From Natronocalculus amylovorans (lineage in GTDB: Archaea > Halobacteriota > Halobacteria > Halobacteriales > Haloferacaceae), in contig NZ_JAKRVX010000002.1 in NCBI RefSeq assembly GCF_023638035.1, positions 124,001 to 188,000 of the forward strand: DNA of 64,000 nucleotides, read 5' to 3'. Positions 8,415-16,089 of the stretch are shown here, piece by piece. Position numbers and translations under genes: made by a program. Positions within the stretch are counted from its first letter, which is position 1; every line of letters begins with the position of its first letter. The notes beneath the pieces were generated by a model. That model did no database searches. It saw only the letters and a list, made by a program, of their open reading frames with translations, and was not told the DNA's origin.

Positions 8415-9227
8415 TCAGAGTGTTTCTGTGAGAAACGCGCGTACTGTGCGATCGAATGGTCGTTTTTCTTCATCAAATACGCCGTGTCCGTGCCGGCGGA
8501 ATAGATACAGTCGAGCATTTGGAATTGAATCTGCAGTTTCACGCAGCGTCTGTTCGTCAAAGAACACATCTTCGTCGCCACCAATTACAAGAGTTGGTGC
8601 ATCAATATCCGTGAGCCGATCGCACACGTCAATGTCTGCAAGGGCGTTCATCGTGACTACGACATCGGATGGGATTGGTGGAACTGACACTGTTACATCC
8701 GCTGGAAGTGACGCTAAAGCCCCATAGAGCGATTGTCGCCAACCACTGTATGTCACATCAATGCTTTCTTCGTAGATCGCCTCCCAGTTGTGTGCCTCCG
8801 CAAATTCGGCCCATCGCTTCGCAATCGCGGTGCCTTGCTCTGTAATTCGGCAGCCAGAGACACCAAGCACAAGCCGATCAACAATTTCGGGGTGTTCTGC
8901 AGCAAGGAGCTGTGCAATACAGCCACCCATAGAGAGGCCATAGACGGCAACCGGCTCAGCGAACCGGTCTGCGATTGCATCTGCATACGCGTCAGCCATC
9001 TCTTCGATTGTGTACCCCTCTGCCATCTCAGACGGGCGGCGAATATAGTAGACGGTGAAGCTGTCGGTGAACCGACGGAAATGCCAGTTTAAAAACCAAG
9101 ATTTCAGCCCGTCGATCGGACCGGTAAATGCGTCACTCGCCCCGGGAAGTACAACCAGTGGTTTTGGTCCATTACCAAACTGTACATACGGAAGTTCGTG
9201 GTTGAGATAGCCAGTTGTGGTTGGCAT
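8415..9227 (-). CDS. Alpha/beta hydrolase
   Basis: A 270-residue alpha/beta-hydrolase fold enzyme. The oxyanion strand is VVLPGASDAFTGP, the nucleophile elbow is YGLSMGGCIAQLLA (Ser near residue 93), the acid lies in VIGGDEDVFFDEQ and the catalytic His in FRRHGHGVFDEEKRPFD near the C-terminus, so the triad is complete. The start at 9225-9227 (MPTTTGYLNHELPYV) was preferred to a start 31 residues earlier with no family match. Similar proteins include esterases and haloperoxidase-like hydrolases; substrate is unknown. Confidence 0.88.
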   Translation of the reverse strand: MPTTTGYLNHELPYVQFGNGPKPLVVLPGASDAFTGPIDGLKSWFLNWHFRRFTDSFTVYYIRRPSEMAEGYTIEEMADAYADAIADRFAEPVAVYGLSMGGCIAQLLAAEHPEIVDRLVLGVSGCRITEQGTAIAKRWAEFAEAHNWEAIYEESIDVTYSGWRQSLYGALASLPADVTVSVPPIPSDVVVTMNALADIDVCDRLTDIDAPTLVIGGDEDVFFDEQTLRETADSIPNARLYLFRRHGHGVFDEEKRPFDRTVRAFLTETL

Positions 9228-9424
9228 TACATACCTGTTAGGTTGGGAGGTTCTTGAGGATGTGGTCTGTTGCGTGACAGGATGGATCAAGCCGACGAAC
9301 ATCATGGTACAATAACACATGTTATTTGTGACACATTGTCTGTTAACTCATGCTACAAACTGTCTCTGTGGGGTGTTGTCGCGGTTCTCGCAACGGTTTT
9401 TGTCTTACAGCCTAAGTATTAGGT

Positions 9425-9625
9425 ATGCGTACATTCAGTCTGAAAAATACGATCGAACCGTTCTCAAGCCGCTTCGATTTGATCAGTGGCTCGATCGAGC
9501 GCGTTGTCTATCCGCTTGAATCAATTGGTGTCGTCTCAGCACAGTATCTGGGCGAGCTATCAACGAATCCAAACGCATCCGTTTCGATCGGTGCTGATGG
9601 ATACGTTGTTGAAGAAAAGCAGTAG
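9425..9625 (+). CDS. Small hypothetical protein
   Basis: A 66-residue reading frame I do not recognise. Support for coding is indirect: it contains three CGATCG words in 200 bp, like native genes here, and the translation is balanced, with a C-terminal acidic tail (GADGYVVEEKQ). A short inverted repeat CCTAA-GTA-TTAGG (9411-9423) ends one base before the ATG. No known motif or membrane segment is seen. Confidence 0.5.
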   Translation: MRTFSLKNTIEPFSSRFDLISGSIERVVYPLESIGVVSAQYLGELSTNPNASVSIGADGYVVEEKQ

Positions 9626-9840
9626 CGCCGATTTTTGCGCGAAGACGTATCCTCGAGATGTCTTCGTTGTGTACCATAGACTCCAACGAAGGGCAATATT
9701 TTTTCTTTTGTAGCCGCCCACTCTGAAACCCTGCGCTAGAATGTGTTTGAGCGTTCACTTCGGTATACTCTATAGTATAGTGAAAAGAGCCCCCACGGGA
9801 TCAAAGAGAGGCACAACAGATGAGACAGGGTAGTTCATCC

Positions 9841-9997
9841 CCGGCATTAATGTAGGCCGGTAGTTTATAGGCTAGTTGCTCCCGTTGGGAGCCGCTTTGA
9901 GAGGGAGTGTTGTTGTCTAGACGTGCTCCCTCTCTGGCGCACACACGGTGCGCAGCTATGTGTTAGCCCATTCAGTTATCAGAGTTGGGGTTTCCCC
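9841..9997. ncRNA. Candidate structured RNA with a four-way junction (in the 9626-10160 gap)
   Basis: The 535-bp gap between genes holds a compact array of exact inverted repeats. CCGGC (9841-9845) pairs with GCCGG (9856-9860). GGCTA (9870-9874) pairs with TAGCC (9964-9968) and encloses three hairpins: GCTCCC/GGGAGC (9878-9883/9887-9892), GAGAGGGAG/CTCCCTCTC (9899-9907/9926-9934, 9 bp) and GCGCAC/GTGCGC (9937-9942/9948-9953). GGGG-TTT-CCCC (9987-9997) follows. The layout is a cloverleaf, but no tRNA arms, RNase P or SRP RNA motifs are seen. The strand is undecided: TATA-like stretches lie on both sides (9765-9779 and 10000-10008). Confidence 0.45.
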
Positions 9998-10160
9998 TAG
10001 TATATAATAGTTGTTTGAACGACATTATTTGGTGACAATTATCTGGGGAAAAATGTGGCCATTGGTCATAGTTTTAACAACGATTTCAAACATTGATTCG
10101 GGTACACTGTCGCGCTTTTTGAACAGTAACAGCCATTTTACTCCTCACAAAACGTAGTAT

Positions 10161-10895
10161 ATGAAACCAGGTTCTACCAGCGGTGTGCATCTTCTACGGA
10201 ATGCAACTGTTTTTTTGACGGTCGGCGAGACCACATTCCTCGTTGATCCATTATTTGCGCCACCTGAGCAACTACCGCCAATAGAGGATACACCGAACGA
10301 TCGGAGAAATCCGCTTGTCCCACTGCCAGACATGGAACTGTCGTATGATGCGGTGGTGGTTACTCACCGTCACGTGGATCACTTCGACGAGAGAGCAAAG
10401 GAAGAACTTGACAGCAAAGTCCCGCTATTTTGTCAACCCGAAGATGAAACTGAATTTGTGCACGATGGCTTCACTGACGTACGGCCAGTCAGCGACAACA
10501 TATCGTTCCGAGGAGTGACAATCTATCGAACACCAGGGCAACACGGGCACGGAGATCTGGCCAAACAGATGGGACCTGTTTCTGGCTTTGTTTTTGAAGC
10601 CGATCGGACGATCTATCTCGCGGGAGATACAGTCTGGTACGATGCAGTCGAACGAACAATATCTCAATTTACTCCAGACATGATTGCTCTCAACGGTGGA
10701 GAAGCCCGATTTAACTACGGAGAGCCGATCACGATGGGTATAGACGATATTGCTGCGGTTCGTGATATTGCTACTGGGACACTTGTGGTCGTCCATATGG
10801 AAGCGATTAACCACTGTCTACTCACTCGCGAACAACTGCGGAAATCAGTAGATGATATCACTGTTCCAGAAGATGGTGAGTCTGTTACGTTTTGA
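10161..10895 (+). CDS. MBL-fold metal-dependent hydrolase (UlaG-like)
   Basis: A 244-residue metallo-beta-lactamase-fold protein. The metal-binding motif is VVVTHRHVDHFD (about 68-79, HxHxDH), preceded by TTFLVDPLFAPP, and later ligands are in YRTPGQHGHG (His), YLAGDTVWYD (Asp) and VVVHMEAINH (His near the end). This matches the UlaG/UPF0173-type subgroup. Family members hydrolyse varied phospho- or ester substrates, so the substrate is open. An A/T-rich stretch (10135-10140) lies about 23 bp before the ATG. Confidence 0.87.
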   Translation: MKPGSTSGVHLLRNATVFLTVGETTFLVDPLFAPPEQLPPIEDTPNDRRNPLVPLPDMELSYDAVVVTHRHVDHFDERAKEELDSKVPLFCQPEDETEFVHDGFTDVRPVSDNISFRGVTIYRTPGQHGHGDLAKQMGPVSGFVFEADRTIYLAGDTVWYDAVERTISQFTPDMIALNGGEARFNYGEPITMGIDDIAAVRDIATGTLVVVHMEAINHCLLTREQLRKSVDDITVPEDGESVTF

Positions 10896-11304
10896 GTAGT
10901 AAGGTACGGTCTGAATAAGCCGATTTGAGGGGCAAAGCCATATCCGTGTTCGTGCTAATCAGAGATCTGCTCAGAGAAACGCTAAGATACAGCGAGTTGT
11001 GGAGGTTAAGAGCCTGAGTCGACAGTCACGCCCGGTAGGGTACTCTCAGAAATCCCCTGAGAAATGGCTTCAGACACGCAAACAACGTATCGACCGCTTC
11101 TACCACTCAAAAATAACATGCCAGCTGAGGAACTTCTCGGTTATTGACGATTCTTGAAGAGTAAACTAACTCAGCGTAAAATAGCTCGTGAGACGTGATC
11201 AAGCTGGATGTTTAATTTCTGTCCGACCCCGTGGCATCCGGGTTGGAGGTCTGTGAATGGCACAATTACATCCTGGCCTCTGAAGAAAGGCAAACCCACC
11301 GCAC
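10896..11304. other. 409-bp gap without a recognised gene
   Basis: No gene is called. An open stretch of about 66 codons without an initiator (plus strand, ending with TGA near 11156) reads as a basic protein fragment and may be a decayed gene, but I could not match it to a family. The gap sits between the native MBL-fold gene and the GC-richer ferredoxin operon, so it may include the border of transferred DNA. Confidence 0.35.
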
Positions 11305-11622
11305 TCATTTCCACGGATTCGGTACAAGATCAGCTTGGACCTCTGCGCCTACCTCAATCCGGCAGTCAGACCTCGGTTCGGCCACACAGAGTAGGACGTA
11401 GCCGTCTTGTCGGTGTTGCGGTTTTAATCCTCGCGCTCGTTTCACGTGGACAAGTCCACCCTCCAGCAAGCGTCCGGTGCATGTGGCGCAGGCACCGTAC
11501 AGGCAGCCATAGGGAATGCCAAGACCTGCACGTTCGGTCGCGTCGGTGACTGTCTCAGCCTTTCGAACGTTGACGGTCGCTTCTCGCCCGTCGCGCCATT
11601 CTAGAGTAACTTCGTGAGACAT
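11305..11622 (-). CDS. Plant-type [2Fe-2S] ferredoxin
   Basis: A 105-residue ferredoxin carrying one [2Fe-2S] cluster. Ligand spacing is C40-x4-C45-x2-C48 in YGCLYGACATC and C79 in YVLLC, exactly the plant/bacterial type. Unlike the well-known haloarchaeal ferredoxin it lacks the long acidic insertion. It starts 6 bp after the stop of the selenium-binding-protein homologue, so both are surely one operon; a role as electron carrier for that enzyme or a partner pathway is inference. Base composition is richer in GC than most of the window and the gene has no CGATCG word. Confidence 0.92.
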   Translation of the reverse strand: MSHEVTLEWRDGREATVNVRKAETVTDATERAGLGIPYGCLYGACATCTGRLLEGGLVHVKRARGLKPQHRQDGYVLLCVAEPRSDCRIEVGAEVQADLVPNPWK

Positions 11623-11628
11623 CGCTGT

Positions 11629-13032
11629 TTATTGCCAAACGTCGCTGGTGCAGTCCCCACCAGGCCAACGAATTTCATGGGCGCGGGCGGGGCCGCCAGG
11701 GGCGTCTCCGAAATCGACCACAAATTCCTCGTCGAGTTCCATCCGACCCTCTTCAGGATATACGTCCGCTTTCATCATTACCGATCCTTTTTCGCCGATT
11801 TCGGGGTAAAACTGGTTGTCCCACGAGGAGAACAAGGATGTAGTCCAGTAGAGCCGTCGACCATCACGGGAGAGCTGGAGCATCTGGGGTGCGCCACGGA
11901 CATCGTGGCCGCCGATACTCTGGCGCTCCGCAAAGTTGCCCCCAACCCAGCACTGATCGACTAACCGTGGGTTCCCAGTGTCGCTAATGTCGTACATCCG
12001 CACGTCGCCATGGAGCCAGTTTGAAAAGAACATGTACTGGTCGTCGAGCGACAGGAGGATGTCTGTCACCAGTCCCGGCACAGGCATGTCCCAGTCAGGA
12101 TGTTCGCGATCCGCAACATCGATGACTTTCTCCCACTCCCAGCGTCCGTCTTCAGCCTCCCAGAACCGGAGGATGTTCGACGAGAGTGCAGCGCCAACGT
12201 ACCCCTCAGTCTCCTCGGGGTTGTGTGGCATCCGAATCTCGAGCGGGATAAGCCCCTCCTCGCCGAAGGTTAGTGTCTGCTGGTGTTCTTTGGTCTCCCA
12301 GTCCCAGACGTGGATGCTGTTGCCATACTTGCCTGCCTCAACATCGTCCAAATCAAAGCCTGGGTAGTACGTTTCCGGCGCCGCCCACTCCGTCGACAGC
12401 ATCACGCCATGCCGGGGCTGATACCAGTAATCGTAGTTCATCTCCATATCGCCACGATCGACCTCCCAGTGGCCATCGATGGAGAAGTCGTCTTGATCGA
12501 GTTGGAGAAATCCTCCAGGAAGTTCACCGTTAGCGTTTCCAAGCATACTGATGACGATCTTCCCGCCGGGAACGCAGTGGACAGTGTGTGGTGCCGAGAG
12601 ATCCTGCTCAAATACCTCCTCCGGTTCGATCACCTTCTCGATTGTCGGATCGCGTGGGTCGGAGGTGTCGATGATATGAATGCGCGAGGAGCGCTGGCCG
12701 GGGACGATCAGATGATCCCGGACCAGCCCCTCGGCGTGACAGGAAGAAGAACAGGTATTCCAGCCGAAGTGGTGGAGTTCGTCGCCCTTGTTTGGCATCT
12801 CGACGGTATTGATCAGTTCGCTGTACGTCTCCGAATCCGGGTCGACATCGACGACGCCAACGAAGTCTGGTTTATCGACGTCCATCCCGACACGAACGCC
12901 CATAACAAAGGCAGTCTTCTCGCGTTCGGACTCGGTGCGCATCGCTGCGGGCGTTGGATACCCCGGGCCCTTTACTGTGTGATGTTCATGATGGTGGGCG
13001 TCGGTCGACTGATTGCGTTCATCAGTGCTCAT
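11629..13032 (-). CDS. Selenium-binding protein (SBP56/methanethiol oxidase family)
   Basis: A 467-residue protein of the SBP56 family. Bacterial MtoX and human SELENBP1 oxidise methanethiol to formaldehyde, hydrogen sulfide and hydrogen peroxide. Family blocks seen are HHFGWNTCSSSCHAEG (about 91-106, with the Cys-rich selenium/active-site motif), APHTVHCVPGGKIVISMLGN, HGVMLSTEWAAP, YVGAALSSNILRFW and the C-terminal ARAHEIRWPGGDCTSDVWQ. The His residues suit copper binding as reported for MtoX. No signal peptide is seen after MSTDERNQ; a His-rich stretch HHHEHH lies near residue 13. The start at 13030-13032 avoids a 53-residue unrelated extension. Higher GC and one CGATCG word in 1.4 kb suggest transfer. 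Confidence 0.9.
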   Translation of the reverse strand: MSTDERNQSTDAHHHEHHTVKGPGYPTPAAMRTESEREKTAFVMGVRVGMDVDKPDFVGVVDVDPDSETYSELINTVEMPNKGDELHHFGWNTCSSSCHAEGLVRDHLIVPGQRSSRIHIIDTSDPRDPTIEKVIEPEEVFEQDLSAPHTVHCVPGGKIVISMLGNANGELPGGFLQLDQDDFSIDGHWEVDRGDMEMNYDYWYQPRHGVMLSTEWAAPETYYPGFDLDDVEAGKYGNSIHVWDWETKEHQQTLTFGEEGLIPLEIRMPHNPEETEGYVGAALSSNILRFWEAEDGRWEWEKVIDVADREHPDWDMPVPGLVTDILLSLDDQYMFFSNWLHGDVRMYDISDTGNPRLVDQCWVGGNFAERQSIGGHDVRGAPQMLQLSRDGRRLYWTTSLFSSWDNQFYPEIGEKGSVMMKADVYPEEGRMELDEEFVVDFGDAPGGPARAHEIRWPGGDCTSDVWQ

Positions 13033-13596
13033 GCTACATTTTGCCACAGCTGGATAGTAATAATTAATTATTATATTTATGAATGACAACCCATCTGTGA
13101 TGTGGGTTCTACTGCGGGCGTCGGTAACTCTCAATGGTGGGTTGTCAGGTCTCCGGACAAACTTGGGGTGAGTGAGATACCAGGGCGGCATTACATTCTG
13201 TAAGCTATGTGTTCCTGTCGATAGTATTCATCCGTAAAAATGAGACTCCATAGTTTCGCTACACTGCGGCGACATGGTAATCAAAACGTGTGGCGTAAAT
13301 AAAACAATCAGAAGAGTGGAGTTCTACTGAGACCGATTATAGGTAGTTCTGATCAGCTGATTATTCGCCGGATTTCTGTCTAACATCGGATTCCGACAGA
13401 CTAAATTTGGGATCTATTTGGATATCAAGACCTGCTTCGAATGTGTACAAACGCAGACGGAGGCGACCCGCAACAGTGAGGATGTTGGGTTCATTCAAAT
13501 CGAAGGTTCCAACAGACCCCCATAAAATCGACGCTCTGTCGATAGAAGCGGTAAGCGTACAACATATCAACAGTTAGAAACCGTGCGTAATTCGTA
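13033..13596. other. 564-bp gap between the SBP operon and tRNA-Val, with a long-range inverted repeat
   Basis: Besides the palindrome, GACAACCCA (13085-13093) and TGGGTTGTC (13138-13146) form a perfect 9-bp inverted repeat 44 bp apart. The second arm resembles the 3' end of the nearby tRNA gene (TGGGTTGCC at 13597). A 69-codon minus-strand frame at 13361-13570 has no recognised family, no CGATCG and no clear promoter, so it is not called. This may be the margin of transferred DNA. Confidence 0.4.
13058..13073. promoter_or_regulatory. Perfect 16-bp AT palindrome at the promoter position of the SBP operon
   Basis: TAATAATTAATTATTA is its own reverse complement. It spans 26-41 bp before the ATG at 13032, the place of the TATA box in a nearly leaderless haloarchaeal promoter. 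It may act as TATA box and repressor site together. The position and symmetry are seen; regulator and effect are inferred. Confidence 0.55.
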
Positions 13597-13671
13597 TGGG
13601 TTGCCCAAGATTCGAACTTGGGAGCTTCGCCGTGTGAAGGCGACGTCATAACCAGGCTAGACCAGCAACCC
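13597..13671 (-). tRNA. tRNA-Val (anticodon CAC)
   Basis: A 75-nt intronless cloverleaf on the minus strand. Acceptor arm GGGTTGC/GCAACCC with discriminator A, anticodon stem TCGCC/GGCGA around the loop TTCACAC (anticodon CAC, reads GUG valine), and T arm CCAAG-TTCGAAT-CTTGG are all perfectly paired. CCA is not encoded. The GC-richer SBP/ferredoxin operon lies on its 3' side. Confidence 0.95.
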
Positions 13672-13761
13672 GATCGTACTATCCAATACCCCGAGAACGA
13701 ACTTAAGAATTGTCTTGTTTAGTGAGTTTTACAGAGTGCAAAGAGAATACCCCGAAGTGAT

Positions 13762-14058
13762 TCACGCAACGGGACGTTCTGTGGACTGTTCATCGTCCGT
13801 CGCTTCGTTGTTCCGGTAGGTTTGAATCCGATCGCGTGCGGTAGCGATCGCATCGCGCGCTTCGCCCTCTGCACGAGCTTCAATCTCTTTGAGATCTGCT
13901 TGAATCTGCTCAAGCCGGCTTTTTTCAGGTTCTTTCTCGCGACCAACAATGCCACGAACACGATGTTCGATCGGTGAGAGCTCTTCACGGAGTCCTGCTT
14001 TGAGATGTCCTGCTGCTCGACCAACGTAGTAACGCGCATCTTTGAAGTGCTTGTTCAT
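13762..14058 (-). CDS. Haloarchaeal conserved small protein (DUF7553-like)
   Basis: A 98-residue, highly charged, helical protein. The start NKHFKDARYYVGRAAGHLKAG is typical of a conserved haloarchaeal family with short amphipathic helices; the middle (LEQIQADLKEIEARAEGEARDAI) has coiled-coil-like heptads, and the tail is acidic and disordered. No catalytic motif is seen and function is unknown. It is a single gene between tRNA-Val and the cobalamin adenosyltransferase operon. Confidence 0.75.
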   Translation of the reverse strand: MNKHFKDARYYVGRAAGHLKAGLREELSPIEHRVRGIVGREKEPEKSRLEQIQADLKEIEARAEGEARDAIATARDRIQTYRNNEATDDEQSTERPVA

Positions 14059-14174
14059 ATCCGTCCTTACGCAGACAACAAATATAACCTTTGTGTTGGG
14101 TATTGTACAACATAATGGTGAGTAGACTACGTGATATCATATGGTGAACAAATAGTGAAAAGAGATGATCGAAG

Positions 14175-14708
14175 TCAGTAAGATGGCGCTTCCTCTGGAA
14201 CACCATCGCGTTGGTTCACGAGGCGTCCAAGCGTAAATAATGCATCAGACAACCGATTAAGATAGACCACCGCTTCCTCGTTAATTGGGTCCGTTGTCGC
14301 AAGTTCAACTGATCGACGCTCAGCGCGGCGGACGACTGCTCGAGCATGATGAAGCGATGCACCAGCTGTACTCCCACCAGGGAGGATGAACGACCGAAGC
14401 GGTTCCAACTCTTCATCCGCGGTATCGATCATGTCCTCAAGTACCGAAACGTGTTTTGGCTCAAGCTGTGGGTCATCGGGGTCAGGATCCGGGTTTGCAA
14501 AATCAGCCTGAATAATATGAAGGTGGTTCTGTATTGTTTCTAACCATGCGTCAACATCGTCGTAGCCACTTGGTCGTATCCTACCGATCAATGCATTGGC
14601 CTCGTCAACAGTACCGTATGCTTCGATTCGAGGACTTGTCTTTGAGACGCGGGACATATCTCTGAGATCAGTAAGCCCCTCGTCCCCTCGTCCGGTATAT
14701 ATCTTCAT
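14175..14708 (-). CDS. pduO: Cob(I)alamin adenosyltransferase, PduO type
   Basis: A 177-residue ATP:cob(I)alamin adenosyltransferase that makes adenosylcobalamin. The N-terminal ATP-binding motif is KIYTGRGDEGLTDL (residues 2-15), AYGTVDEANALIGR (about 30-43) holds the conserved core, and LHHARAVVRRAERR and NRLSDALFTLGR near the C-terminus complete the five-helix PduO fold. Full length. Its start overlaps the glutaredoxin stop by 4 bp (14705-14708), so the two are translationally coupled, glutaredoxin first. No B12 biosynthesis genes are next to it. Confidence 0.95.
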   Translation of the reverse strand: MKIYTGRGDEGLTDLRDMSRVSKTSPRIEAYGTVDEANALIGRIRPSGYDDVDAWLETIQNHLHIIQADFANPDPDPDDPQLEPKHVSVLEDMIDTADEELEPLRSFILPGGSTAGASLHHARAVVRRAERRSVELATTDPINEEAVVYLNRLSDALFTLGRLVNQRDGVPEEAPSY

Positions 14709-14947
14709 TGTGCGAGTGTTTGGTCGATGTATTCGAGAATCTTTTCGCTTTCTGCCATTGTGACACCACGATCTTCATCAACAAGGACCGGGACGCCACG
14801 CTGTCCACTCACTCGTTTGACTTCGTTTCGATCGGAGTGCATCGCCTCGGTCCAGACTGTTTCATACTCAATCTCGTTTGCTTCGAGCGCATCGTGGACT
14901 TTGACACAGAAGGGACAGCCGTCGAGTGCATACAGTGTAATCGACAT
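14705..14947 (-). CDS. Glutaredoxin-like protein
   Basis: An 80-residue thioredoxin-fold protein with the dithiol active site GCPFCVK (about 8-14), the cis-Pro region RGVPVLVDED and the C-terminal ESEKILEYIDQTL helix, which fits the GST-N/glutaredoxin group. It would reduce disulfides with gamma-glutamylcysteine or another low-molecular-weight thiol in haloarchaea (inference). Start MSITLYALDGCPFC at 14945-14947 was chosen over a start two codons earlier. First gene of an operon with pduO. Confidence 0.88.
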   Translation of the reverse strand: MSITLYALDGCPFCVKVHDALEANEIEYETVWTEAMHSDRNEVKRVSGQRGVPVLVDEDRGVTMAESEKILEYIDQTLAQ

Positions 14948-14987
14948 ACACATCCTTCGTGATACGACGGCAAGTAGCTTCGCCTGT

Positions 14988-15389
14988 CTATTCGGTCACT
15001 TGATATGGCTCAATTGCCTCCCTCCAAGACGGTGGTATCGGGGCGGAAGATTGTGTACTGCTATCGAATGTGACCAACGTTGTTTCTGCAGTTGCTGCAA
15101 GCCGATCGCCTGCGTGAATCTCATACCGCATTGGGATACTCGATCGACCCAAGTCACCAATTGCAATACCGACTGTAACCGTGTCACTGAGTTGAATCGG
15201 TGAGAGATAGTCGATCGACAGCGATGCAACAACTGAATCGACCTCATCCAACCCAAGATTAAGCACGTCACGCACAAAATCAGTTCTGGCTTGTTCGAGC
15301 AACGTAACGTAGACTGCATTATTTACATGACCCATCGTGTCTAAATCGCGAAATCGAAGGGGAACTTCAGTTACAAATGGAAAGTCCAT
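14988..15389 (-). CDS. Acyl-CoA thioesterase (hotdog fold, 4-hydroxybenzoyl-CoA type)
   Basis: A 133-residue hotdog-fold thioesterase. The family motif RFRDLDTMGHVNNAVYVTLLEQART (about 11-35) carries the catalytic Asp-type region. DYLSPIQLSDTVTVGIAIGDLGRSS and YEIHAGDRLAATAETTLVTFD follow in the usual order. It would hydrolyse an acyl-CoA in the cytosol; substrate unknown. An ATG four codons upstream (15399-15401) is also possible. An inverted repeat CACGCA-TTCA-TGCGTG (15391-15406) lies right at this start and could affect initiation. Confidence 0.86.
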   Translation of the reverse strand: MDFPFVTEVPLRFRDLDTMGHVNNAVYVTLLEQARTDFVRDVLNLGLDEVDSVVASLSIDYLSPIQLSDTVTVGIAIGDLGRSSIPMRYEIHAGDRLAATAETTLVTFDSSTQSSAPIPPSWREAIEPYQVTE

Positions 15390-15531
15390 GCACGCATTCA
15401 TGCGTGGATATTGTATGTAAGCACCGATCGTGGGATGACTAGAAATTAATATTGCAGCATGTAGTTTATATTTGTGAAATTCAACAGTGAAAATCAACAT
15501 CTTAAACATGGCTGACCACAGAGTGCGGAGT

Positions 15532-15696
15532 ATGAGCCTTGAGATCGAACACGCGTGTCCAAAGTGTGAGGGCGATCAGACATTCTACCGTGCAGCAAGC
15601 ACCATGCTTCACCTTGGCGAGAAAACCAAATGGCGTTGTACCGAATGTGACTACGGATTTATCAAAATCAACGGCATCGACAGCTCAACGGCATAA
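15532..15696 (+). CDS. Small zinc-ribbon protein, haloarchaeal
   Basis: A 54-residue protein with two Cys pairs, CPKC (about residues 8-11) and CTEC (about 38-41), spaced as in a zinc ribbon. The rest reads GDQTFYRAASTMLHLGEKTKWR and a short FIKINGIDSS tail. This is a common haloarchaeal small protein (DUF7838-like). Nucleic-acid or protein binding is likely but not shown. ATG at 15532 chosen; an upstream start at 15487 adds 15 residues. Confidence 0.78.
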   Translation: MSLEIEHACPKCEGDQTFYRAASTMLHLGEKTKWRCTECDYGFIKINGIDSSTA

Positions 15697-16089
15697 CCCA
15701 CGTACACGCCTATTTTTCACAATAGTTTGTCGACTGCCGATCTCGGCCCTCAATCTATCCAGTTCACATCACCTGCCGGGTCGTAGTGATAGCGCACGCT
15801 GAGTTACGAGAGGGGATGACCAAAGAGAAGACTCCGTGTTGGACTGCCCATCTCAATCGAAATGTAGCATGACAGACTCGAATTGTTTATTTGGACCGTC
15901 GTCTCGAACGTGCTCCAGAGGCTCTTTTGTGTGCAAACCCCCAGACTCAAGTCTCTGTCTGCATCGTCTCGAAGGTCACTCCATTTACAACCAAATTTAA
16001 TCGATTACCTACGAGACTCGAGGAAAGCACCAGTTAGGCAGGATGGAACACCAACACATAAACTACATAACGCAATATCAAATAGTGCA
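15697..16089. other. 393-bp gap, no gene seen
   Basis: No acidic or family-like reading frame is found on either strand. A 10-bp direct repeat TCGTCTCGAA occurs at 15899-15908 and 15964-15973. The gap is downstream of both neighbours, which converge on it, so promoters are not expected; a decayed gene is possible. Confidence 0.35.

Noticed and set aside
10900-11158. Open stretch in the 10.9-11.16 kb gap, perhaps a transposase remnant
   Set aside because: No start codon of its own, no recognisable catalytic motif, and no repeat ends nearby; recorded only as a possible decayed gene.
12283-13086. 267-codon plus-strand frame inside the selenium-binding protein gene
   Set aside because: It is antisense to a gene with clear family blocks and its translation has no family features; a shadow of GC-rich coding sequence.
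13361-13570. 69-residue minus-strand frame before tRNA-Val
   Set aside because: No family, no promoter, no host word signature; too weak to call.
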